This document shows positions 29,456-39,615 of a stretch of DNA of 64,000 nucleotides, one piece after another. Under the pieces are notes generated by a model. It was not told the origin of the DNA and did no database searches. It saw only the letters and a list, made by a program, of their open reading frames with translations. The position numbers and the translations under genes are program-made. This DNA is from Rallus limicola. Its lineage: Eukaryota > Chordata > Aves > Gruiformes > Rallidae. The DNA lies in the NCBI GenBank assembly GCA_022605955.1, contig JAKCOZ010000001.1, positions 18,468,146 to 18,532,145 of the forward strand, read 5' to 3'. Each line of letters begins with the position of its first letter. The first letter of the stretch is position 1.

Positions 29456-29474
29456 GGATTCTGTGATTCTATGA
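29456..29474 (+). repeat. Orphan CR1-like 3' terminal tail on + strand
   Basis: GGATTCTGTGATTCTATGAT is the typical terminal repeat of a + strand CR1, but no CR1 body precedes it on that strand. It faces the minus-strand CR1 at 29121-29403. Ten-base inverted arms ATGTCAGATC (29113-29122) and GATCTGACAT (29445-29454) lie next to the two tails. Confidence 0.5.
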
Positions 29475-32400
29475 TATGGTTGGACTCCCTAAGTTTCGCT
29501 TTTCTTACGCATTTGAGTTGTCTTTCACAAAGCCATCTTCCAGTAGCCTGGTTCCCAATGGGCAAGCACTAGCTAGCATAAGAAGTCTATACACCCCCTT
29601 TCCTTCCATGTGGATCATTTTGTGGATCACTTTCTCTGTTTCTCCACCCTACAGAGGGTCCAAAACCTGAAGAAATGTAGCAATAAAATGATCTAAACAT
29701 CGAAAGTACCCTGCAATGCCACGTTCCACAGGTTTTGAGGTGCCCAGCTAGAAGCATTCAGGCCCAGATTAATCCCACTCAGCAGCTGTCCAAGACCCAT
29801 GATACTGGAGTTAGTCCTCTTAGTTTCTTTTGATAATCTGTGTGGTGAATGAGACTTCTGCATAGGGTATTTCTGTTCACCTAAGCCCTACATCACCCTT
29901 TGACTAGCAGAGCTGATGGTCCCCACATAGGTGCCTCAGGTGCACACCTGCCCAAAGGAACATGGGATAATCTGGGCCAGTGAGCATCAGTTTTAGCGCT
30001 AAGATTGCTGGTGTAAAAATCCCATGGAAGCTAAGCAGTAGTGCTACAAGGCCATATCCTTAATATTAGCTGACAAACTTGAAAACAACAATCTATATGA
30101 TGGAAAACGTGTGGGCGGATCAGCCATGGGAGGGGAGCAATTCACGGACTCCAGAGACTGTGATGCGCGCTGTGACAGACAGCTTGTGCTAGCAGACAGG
30201 AAAGCACTCATTTTCCGCCCAAAGCCGTGGGCTTCATAATGATGGTTAAAATAACACTCCTGGCATTGCTGGTCCAGCTGTGCAACACTCTTGCACTGCA
30301 TTATCACTGTGCAGCTCTCTTGAGGGCAGTGGTAGCATTTGCAGTGTGTCAGACTGCACTTTTCCTAAAGTGCAGGTAAGAAATCTGTGAGAAAAGAGAA
30401 AGTGGGAGGGGGAAAACCCCAACAAAAAACAACCTCAACAGCAGCCTTTCATGTGTCTTTCTTCTTATGAGTCAAACCTCATTACTTTTCTGTCATGGCC
30501 AAGGTGATTCTACATTCTTCAGGGGAAAACTGGGATGTCACAACCTTTAAGGTGAAGCATGCATGAAGCGAGGCTTGTCATTTCCTTTCAAGGCTTGTGG
30601 CACTGAAGGGTTTTGAATTTCCAACTCACCACGCTGTCAGTATGTTACCTGGCTGGCCAGCCTTCTGCTTGAACTAATACTGAACCCTTTAGGTTTTTTT
30701 CTCTGGGTTGGGAAAGATCCGTAAGTAATATTTTCAGGAAAGAAAAATGAAAAATATTTCTTTTTTTTTCCTTCTTCTGCTGCCCCATCTTCCAAGCATC
30801 TGCTCCTCCAGGGCCAGACTGAGGCAACTTGCATTTAACATAAACCTCTTAGGTTACATGTATGCTTCAGTCCGTGTGTAAGTTTTCTAGGTGACAATTT
30901 TATTGGGGAAAATGCTGTTTAGACTGTGTGTGCAAAATAAATGGCTTGAAAATATTTAAGAAAAAAAAAAAGTTAATTTTCAGTTGTGCAATAAAATTGT
31001 GAAATAATCCTCTCAATTCCTTTCCAGTGTCTGACTTGACATGCGCTGGTTTCAGGACCATACCAGCTATTGTTTCTTCAGATGGAAACAAAGAGAGGTC
31101 ATAGACTGTTTCATTTTCATCTGTAAGCTTTTTATTACTTTTTAATTTTGCATTGTCATTGCCTTTAATCACACACATTAGTACAAGGTTTTTCCCACTA
31201 AAGACAGGTGAGTCCTTATCTGCTCAGAGTTAATCATATGTTTATCTGCTGTACTTGACCTTGGCCTTCTTCCTGCTGTTGCCTTTCTGTAATCAAAGAC
31301 AAGACTTCAGCAGTTGGGGGAGTTCATTCAGTTCGTATTTAAGTAAGAAAACAATCAAGTGGATGATCTGCAATGAATGGCACTTCACTGACACCATGGA
31401 AGCAAACCCAGCTCACAAGTAAGTATTGCAAATGCTTTACCTGCTGGGTGGGAGTATGGATTTTCCGTTACAGAGGAGTCCCTTCTGTTGATAATAGAAA
31501 AAAAACAAACACAAAAACCAGATGTCTTTGCTTTTCTATTAATTAACCCTTGCTGATAACTTTTTCAGCTGCTCAGACCTGCAATTGCACTTCCCATAAT
31601 CTCACTTACAGATGGTACATCTTTTAGTGCTAAAAAGTAAAGCCATAGGACTACAGCTCTCTCCCTTCTTTCTCTCTTTCTACATGGTGACCTGAGGTTC
31701 CTCAGCAGAACTTCACTATCAAGAAAGGAGGTGGGGACAAGAGTGGGAAGACAGGCCAGCTATATAATTATTTGTGGTTTGTTTTGGGGTAATTTTTCTT
31801 TGTATTTTTAACCAAAATACAAAGTAAAGGCTACTACAAATGTCTATTTGCCAGGGATGTCAGTGCAGAATTTACATTTTTAGGGACATCACAAAGAATA
31901 GGATGACGCTGGGTGTAAAGTACAAAGCCTTTTTCAAAGATTGAGTTGAATATGAACAAAAGCTAGTGTAGGTTGCAGAGCTTGCTATATTTCTTGTTTT
32001 TCAGACAATTACAGAATCAAATGGGTTTTGTGTGGTATAGAAACAGGCTGGGAGTCCAATGAGAGTTAGAAAGAGAGAGCTTTGGATTCATTACCAGAAA
32101 CATAAATACTTGGAAACGTGTATATATACATATAAATGGGTAGAAAAAGAATTTACAGAAAAGGAAGATGAAGGGCTGGAAATGCACAAGTGGGAGTTTT
32201 ATAAGCTGAACTCTGCAATCACAGGAGAGAAAACCTGCAGGTGTAACTCCCTTAAATTCTCCAGCCCTGCAGCAGGGCAAAGCTGGCTTGCACTGGGAAA
32301 TGAATGATTGAGCAGGTGTGAGAAGTGAATGGCATTAACTGTGTAAATAGCAGCTGATTTTCAATAATCAGGTTCCCAGAAGAGACCCTCTGCCTGTGCC

Positions 32401-33954
32401 ATTTCCATATTACCCACAACCCTTCCTATCCATCCACCTCTGATAAATCATTAATAAAGAACAGAATTTTCTTCAGGATTTATGTCAAAGATTAAAGTTC
32501 CAGGACAGGTGTGGTAGGGTGGATTACAGTATGTTTGCCCTGGGGTCAGAAGTTATGTTTCTTCAAAAGGGGGCAAGTTGAGTTGCCAAGACCGAAGCTC
32601 CGATGGGGTATTACCCCAACTCTCCTCCAGGCTCTGCGTGGTTCCCAGTGTCTTTGTGTAACCACTTTTACCTTCAAGCAGCTTTAAAAGAAGAATTAGT
32701 GAGTGGCTGAATTGTATGGACAGATGTGGTATCGTATGTTTTGCTACCTTGGGGTATGCTATGCAGCTCAAAAGCCCGGTGTTAATCCACCTGAGAATGT
32801 TGAGGGGAGTTCTGCAACAGATGTAGACACTAGAATGGCAAAAGAGGGTTATCCCTTTCTCTGGTTTGCCACTGGCGTCTCTATCTCAAGTTTCCCCCAA
32901 CCAAATCTGAATGCCATTTCTTCCCTGTGTATCTCACAAAACAAATGTATCTCACCTGGAGAAGAAGTCCTGCGTGCCAGTGCTAGGAATCATGTGAATC
33001 AAGTCCTGCATGGTCAATGTAGCTGAAAGGTACACAGCATCTGTGGGGAAAAGAAAAATTAAAATCTAATTCACGTGTCAAAATTTGGATTTTGTAGCCC
33101 AGTAATTGGGAGATTCTGCAGACTTTAGTCTCAGTAATTTAGTATTTGAACATATATAAAAGTATAGCGTATATTTATTCATAGCAAAGCTAAAACAGGG
33201 GTGGCAGTTGTATTAACCCAAATACTGCCTGTGGTGAAACCAGCATCATCTGATCACAAAACAGCCTTTGTGTACCAGGAGAGCATTTTGCTGACACTGA
33301 CTCCCCAGCTTGGCTCCAGAGCCAATAACTCAGGTGGTAAATGGCAACAAACTCTCAAGGCTCCTGTTTCAGAACTTTGCTGATACAGCATCTTCATTTA
33401 TGTTGGGTTCTGATTTTGAAGGTTAATTTTGCAATTATAAGTACCACACACATTTTTTTAAACAAAAAGTCAGTATTTTGAAGTGGCCTTAGGGAGAAGG
33501 ATGAACAACTCTAATGGGCTCATTTCATCCTCTGCTTCAGGGCATAACAGTAGTTCTTAGAAGCAACTGTTCCTCTTTCCTGAACTGCATAGGCAAGTGT
33601 GAGATGTCCATATACAGTTGCCTTTCCTTTGTCATGCCCTTGGATTATTCTTTCACTAGAGGACTCCCATGTATTTCTTGCTGAGAATAGCTCTTTCATG
33701 ATGATTTCAGGGAGCAGCCCACTTGTTACCAGCCTGTTATTCCCAGCACTGCTCCTGGAGAGAACCAAGTCCTTGTTGCTTCTTCAGCTGATTTAAACTT
33801 TTTATCAGAGCTGGAGGAGCACATGTGCACACCCACATACCTTCTCATTACCTGCTCAGCTTGAGCAACGTTTGCAGCAAGTGGGAAGCCTTTACTTACG
33901 CTGCTGGTAAGGAAATTGGGAGATCTGTACTACTGCTACATCTGGCTGATGGGT
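29475..33954. other. Intergenic DNA without recognised genes
   Basis: This is mixed-composition unique sequence. Homopolymer tracts occur (30764-30774 T-rich, 30961-30972 A-run), and there is a TATA-alternating stretch near 32118-32134. Open frames up to 107 codons (32703-33026) have no recognisable product. Nothing is assignable to SYN3 or another expected neighbour. Confidence 0.6.
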
Positions 33955-34404
33955 TCATAGAATCAGAGCATGGTTTGAGCTGAAGGGACCTTAAAGATCA
34001 TCTAGTTCCAACCCCCCAGCCATGGACAGGGACACCCTCCACTAGCCCAGGTTGCCCAAAGCCCCATCCAGCCTGGCCTTGAAACACTGACAGGGACGGG
34101 ACAGCCGCAGCTTCTCCAGACAACCTGTTCCAGTGCCTTACCACCCTCACAGTAAAGAATTTCTTCCTGAAATCTAATCTAAACCTACCCTCTTTTATTT
34201 TAAAGCCATTACCCCTTGTCCTATCAATCCATGCCCTTGTAATCAGTTAGTCTCCAGCTTTCTTCTGGGTCCTTGTTAGATACTGGAAGGCTGCAATAAG
34301 GTCTTGCTGGAGCCTTCTCCAGGCTGAACAGCCCCAGCTATCATCCTGTCCTTATATGAGAGGTGAACCAGCCCTCTGATCATCTTTGTGGCACCCCTCT
34401 GGAG
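33955..34404 (-). mobile_element. CR1 LINE 3' fragment, minus strand
   Basis: On + it starts CATAGAATCAGAGCATGG, then GAAGGGACCTTAAAGATCAT. Next come GTTCCAACCCCCCAGCCATG, TTGTCCTATC and CCAGGCTGAACAGCCCCAGC, ending at CACCCCTCTGGAG. This is the reverse complement of the CR1 3'UTR plus the C-terminal ORF2 segment. Frameshifts have removed any long frame, so it is older than the copy at 7805. Confidence 0.94.
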
Positions 34405-36909
34405 TTTTGGAATTGTTTTGGAATAATCCAGAGAAAGTTTGTAAAGTCAGGCTTGTCCATCATGGTTACCTGGACAAACCATTAAGAAGCTTTAAGGAAC
34501 AAAGTAACATCCAGACACTCATAAGGTAAACTCCTTGTTCAGATTGCAGAACTGATCTTGTGTGTCTTGTTAATTACTCAATGTTGTTTGCTTTACATAT
34601 TTGATAACAGCACCTCAGCGAGTTTAATATCCTGTAACTAATTCTTTGATTAATGTCCTATTTCCCTAAATAGGGTACTTGCCACCTGGCATGCATGAAG
34701 CACTAGTTGCAGGGACTTCAGGAGCTGTCCATGTTAAACCAGTTTGGGGATTTTTAGCAACATTTGGCAGGTTGCTTAGCTTGGTTTATTACAGGAGAGT
34801 GAGGATGGGGATTTGCAGTGGTCTTCTGCAGAAGCACATAGCCACAACATGCTGTATGTCAGCTGGTTGCAAGGCATCCTGTGATTACATATTTGTTTTC
34901 CTTTGACCCGAGGCTGTGGGCATCCTTTACACTGACGTCTCACCAGCAATCTCTTGCTGAGAAATCCCATGCAGCTCAAGAAGTTTTGTTCTTTGTGTCT
35001 CTTTGGGCATCACCCAGATGGTCGTATATGGATGTCTTTAGGGGCTTCTGCAAGGAAGTTCAATCCTCAAAAGCTCAGCTAAAGAAAAGTAAACATGAGA
35101 TGCTCCAGTAAAATAAATCACTCTTCTCAGTTACAAAATTACTTTAATAGGGGAATACGCATCTCTGCTCAGAAGGCTGCCACACTACTCCATCAAACAG
35201 CAGAGACAGCTTTCGAAGACCAGAAATGTCACTTCATAACAGCAGCATTTATTTATCTATTAAGTTTTTTTTAAAAAAACAACTCTGCACATTCTCAAGC
35301 CTTAAGTAACATTCCCCCTTGGAGCTCAGTTCCTGTTTCAGTGACGCTGTCTTCAGCCTTTCTTCACTTCTCTTGGTATTTTTCCATTACGCGCTGGCTC
35401 TTCAGGTAGTGAGGCTGTGTGTGTTTTCATGTGGGGAGGCTGGATGCCCGCAAACCACGGGATGCTTCAAGTGCTGGAAGAACTGCAGTGGCAAATTCCT
35501 CCTTGCTTTCAATGTGCCACTGCTCTCCCAGAGATGATTTTTACACAATGTTCCTCCAAGGTGCTGCAGAGACTGTGGGAAACCTCAGGCTACTTCAGTG
35601 AGGCTCAGTGGTTTCCTTAGGGTTACTTGGTAGGGAGGGAGCAGAGGCACAAATCTGTGTCACTGGGTTCCCCTTGCAGTGACCCCCATTAACCTGGCAT
35701 CATCATGCTTTCACTTCCCAGAGTAGCAGGGGTGTTTCACACCATATGTTGAAGTGGTTCATGGATCAGAGCGTTCTTCTGTGTCAAGGAATCACTTTGT
35801 TATAGGGACATCTACCCCTGCATGGTCTGGCTTAATTTTCTTGTGTCCCTCTGCTGAAAGGGTCAGTTTATTCTGAGCAATAGAAACAATCCACCGGCTC
35901 TGCTCATTCCAGTTAAGCATGAGACATAGGACCTTAACTTTAAATGTCCTTTAAAATAACAACAGGATGTTTAATTTTCAGCTGGAGACTGTAAAAGTCC
36001 TTCTGCTGCTGTGCTACACCTAGTCCCCTCAGCTGCAGCAAAGCACATGAGAGACCTGACTGTTTATCCATCCTTCCCAACACAGCAAGGAACAGTCACA
36101 GCCCAAATCTTGTGTTGAGGGACTTCACATCTCTGGCTGTCAGGGAGGGCAGGAACCATGAGCTGGGGGCCCCTTTCAGCTTGGTGTCTCGAGTTTGGTG
36201 GTTATTTATCGCACCTGAATAATTGTGAAATGTTTGTTTCATGAGAAGCAGATTTAAATTGGATGGTTCATTGATTTGATTAAGAAAAGTGATTAGTATG
36301 GCAGTGAAAACTTGTTAGTCAAACATTTTTAACCCAGCTGTTCCTGTGGAAAAATAAAAATAAAAATCAGATGGGATTTTACTGCTGAGTCCAACACTCA
36401 GTGCAGTTTGCTTTGCACGCTGGTGCAAGGCTAAAGGCACAGGAGCTCGAGCATTTGGCTGTTGAAAGGGAAAATAATTTCAGCCGTGTCACATCTCTGC
36501 TTGACTTTGACAAGAAGCGAAAGGTGTGGGGCTTTATATGTGCATATATTGAGATGAGGTGAGGAATGTGGGACAGGATCTCTCCTTTTGGGGCAGAGCT
36601 GCCATGCCAAATTTTCTTGTTCTCTTTGATTGAGGGCAAATGAGGAAGCAGTGGTGTGACTGCCAGGATGGCAGTACTGTGAGGCCTTTGTAGGTACTTT
36701 CATTCTTGTACCTATCCCAACTGTGGAGTTCAGGAGTTCAAGATGAGAATCAAATACTGAAGCCCTACACCAAAGGCTTAGTGTCCCCTGAATATCCATC
36801 TACCATGTACACAGAGAGTCCTGTGATGTAAAAAAGGACGCTTAGCCCATTTTAGAACTGAGTTATCTGAAGTGCTTTGAAGTGGTTAATGGAGGCCAGA
36901 AACAAGCGG
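34405..36909. other. Intergenic DNA; possible conserved element near 36190-36310
   Basis: No gene is recognised. The segment at about 36190-36310 carries several TGATT/GATTA-type homeodomain half-sites (TTGATTTGATTAAG) and TTATTTATCGCACCTG in compact, non-repetitive sequence. This makes it a candidate conserved noncoding element. Open frames at 36431-36799 (minus) and 34679-34906 look like chance. Confidence 0.55.
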
Positions 36910-37622
36910 AGCAATGCAGGGGTCTTTCCTGATGATGCTGTGATTTACATTTCTTTCAGTGACTTGGAGGAGGAGGTGACAAGGTGCACATACATCACAT
37001 TCACAGGTGACACAAACCTGGTGATGGTAGCTGGGCGGGTCAATACAGTGGTGGGCAGGGTGCCCATCCAGCAGGACCTAGACATTCTGAAGGCAGGGAC
37101 TAACAGAAACCCTATGAAATTCAACAAGGCCAAGTGCTACAGCTGGGATGGAAGAACCCCATGCAGCAATACAGGCTGTGACTGCTTGCTTGGGGGTCAG
37201 CTCTGCTGAAAAGACCCCAGGAGCCCTGGTGAGCAATGAGCTCAGTGCAGACAAGTAGTGACCTTGGCAGAAGGAATGGCCACCAGCCTCCTGGGCTGTA
37301 TCAACAGCAGCACAGGTAACAAGGAACGGATTATCCCACTCTATGCAGTGCTCATGAAGTCAGATATGAAATACTGCATCCAGTTTTGGGCCAGGACATT
37401 GATAAACTGGAGTGAGTTCAGGAGAAAGCCTGAAGGAGAGGCAAGGAGAGTTCTTGCTCCATGAGGAGCAGGTAAGGAAGGTGGGCTTCATCACTTTGGA
37501 GAAGGGAAGATCTTCAGGAGGACCTAACCACAGCCTCCTTGTGTTTAGGAGGAGGTTATAATGATGAGGCCAGACTCTACACAGGAGTGCATAGCCTTTA
37601 CCAAGGCAATACTCATCCAACC
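36910..37622 (+). mobile_element. Ancient CR1 LINE fragment including reverse transcriptase core
   Basis: The frame at 36877-37209 includes SDLEEEVTRC, FTGDTNLVMVAG and QQDLDILKAGTNRNPMKFNK, which align to the CR1 reverse transcriptase segment around its ADD catalytic box. Here the box reads TGD, so the catalytic site is lost. Downstream sequence follows CR1 order (SSAEKTPGALVSNELS, then a segment like GCINSSTGNKERIIPLYAVL) through frame breaks, ending after GGAGGTTATAATGATGAGGC. No 3'UTR or tail repeat follows. It is far older than the other CR1 copies. Confidence 0.8.
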
Positions 37623-39200
37623 CAGAGAAATTCCTGCAGCCACCCACCTGTCATAGCCCTGTTCTGCCCAAACATCTGGACCTCAGTCCCAACACTTTCT
37701 GGAAACCCAGCAAGCCCAGGCACTCTCCTCCTCTTCCGTGTGCTCTCCCTACACACTAGCCCTCCTGCACTCCTCTCTTTTAGCTGTGCTCTGGTCCTGT
37801 CACTACAAAATACAAGCCTGTATTTTCAAGACCTGAAGTTTATGGTCAAAGACAGGCAATATTTTATTATCATTTAATGCATGAACACTGGCAACAGCTC
37901 AAAATGTGGCTGCTTTACTTCTGGAAACAAGTGATGGGCAAAGAAATAGTCTGAAAGCATGACCCAGGACTGTAGCTGCTAGATAGGTAAGTTAGCACCT
38001 ACCTCTGTCCTGGGCCCTGTTAGTCTAGACTGCAGTTCTGCTTGGCATCTCTATAAAGCCTTGAATGATGTCAGGCTGCACAGTCCAGGGCCAAAGGCAT
38101 AACCAGGTTATCATTTACCTGCTTCAGAGCTGAAAGACAGTCGATAATAACTCACACCATTGTGCATAGCAAGTGATTCAGGCAAGCCAATTGCACACAC
38201 TGCAAGACTGATAAGAGAAAATAAAAGTATTGAATGGGTTGGACGGGCACCTTACAGGTCCCGGTTTGCCCACACCATGGCACATAGAGCTGTTCAGGGC
38301 TTTATCAGTGAAAGAAAGACTGCAGTCAGGACTGGAGTGTCAGAAGCTTGCAGACAGGAAATATCCTATTTAACTCCAGGTTTCCAGACAGTGTGGTGAC
38401 ACAGGCTGGCAGCCAGGACTATCCACCCACCCCGGATCTCTTTTGCGATGGAGCAGGGTGAGAATGCAGGCTGGCATTGCCCTCTGCTGGCTGCAGCCCC
38501 AGGTGGGTGATGCTGGGCACAGGGTGGGAGCGAGTGGCCTTCTGCACCCCTTGCCAAGCTTATTTGCCTCGCCTTTCCTCTGTATGATACGTCACCCAAC
38601 GGCGGTTCTACTTTCCTGCCTCTCTGGTGGCAGTTGGGCAGGGTCCCACGTCACCTGCTGCACTGGGCACGTTGTTCCGCTGATTTTTCTCCCATGGGTG
38701 TAGATTTAGCCTTGTCTTCCTCCTTGCTCTCAGTACTAAGGTTATTGCCCCCCTCTGTAAGGGATGTCATCGCCTTCCCTGCTAGCAACCACATGAAAAT
38801 GCTAGCTCATGTTTTTAACAAGGCAGCTAACAGATTTTAACCATCACAGCGTAAAATGTTGAATAAACAGGGCAGGATCCCTTTGGAGGGAGTCAGAAAG
38901 CTGAAAGATGTTTCTCTCGGTTTTATTTACTTTCAGCATAGTGGTTAACAACTTTCTTTCTGCTCTCGCCTAAGCTTCTGGGGCACTGTTCCCTGAAGAA
39001 CACAGACCCATTGCTTTAAGTGACATTGCATTAAAATAAGAGCAAACCTCACAGCTCCAACAGCCCCTAAGAAGGGTCTTCAGTGCTCTCCTCAGATTGC
39101 ATCACATACATTGCATTCTGCAGTCTTACCTTTAGACAGCCGGTATCTTCCCAGGACAATATGGATCTCTTGAACAAGATAGAGTGAAGGGAATGAAAAT
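37623..39200. other. Intergenic DNA with a CpG-enriched patch
   Basis: No gene is recognised. The distinctive part is 38430-38700, listed separately. The rest is unique sequence. Confidence 0.6.
38430..38700. promoter_or_regulatory. CpG-enriched patch with CTCF-like and CRE-like motifs
   Basis: About ten CpG dinucleotides fall within 270 bases, in a neighbourhood that has very few. GGCATTGCCCTCTGCTGG (38473-38490) is the reverse complement of a CTCF-type core, CCAGCAGAGGGCA. Two CRE half-sites follow: TACGTCAC at 38588-38595 and CACGTCACC at 38647-38655, the second merging into a CACCTG E-box. These motifs suggest an insulator, enhancer or unannotated promoter. I see no associated exon. Confidence 0.35.
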
Positions 39201-39615
39201 CGTAGAACCATAGAGTCACCAGGGATGGAAGAGATCCTTAAGATCATCGAGTCCAACCACAGCCTAACTCAGACCAGTCCACCTCTAGATCATGTGCTTA
39301 AGCACTTCATCTACACACATTTTAAATACCCCCAGGGATGGTGACTCCATCAGCTGCCTGGGCAGCCTGTTCCAATGCCTGAGAACCTTTTCAGTAAAAA
39401 AGTTCTTCCTGATGTCCAACCTAAATCTCCCCTGGTGCAATTTTAAGCCATTTCCTCTCATCCTATTGCTTGTTACCTGAGAGAAGAGACCAACTCTGGT
39501 ATCTCTGCAACTGCCTTGCAGGTAGCTGTAGAGAGCGATGAGGTCTCCCCTCAGCCTCCTTTTCTTAAGACTAAAAAGCCCCAGCTCCCTCAGCCATTCC
39601 CCACAGGACTGTGCT
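39201..39615 (-). mobile_element. CR1 LINE 3' fragment, minus strand, with long residual ORF2 frame
   Basis: On + it starts CGTAGAACCATAGAGTCACC and continues with GATCATCGAGTCCAACC, the reverse complement of a CR1 3' end. The minus-strand open frame at 39285-39647 translates to the ORF2 C-terminus: [40 protein letters not shown] and [20 protein letters not shown], ending DEVLKHMI. The frame is uninterrupted over the CR1 portion, so the copy is fairly young. The remaining codons upstream are flank. Confidence 0.94.

Noticed and set aside
36431..36799. 122-codon minus-strand frame
   Set aside because: No recognisable domain, and overlapping frames of similar length occur on the same strand.
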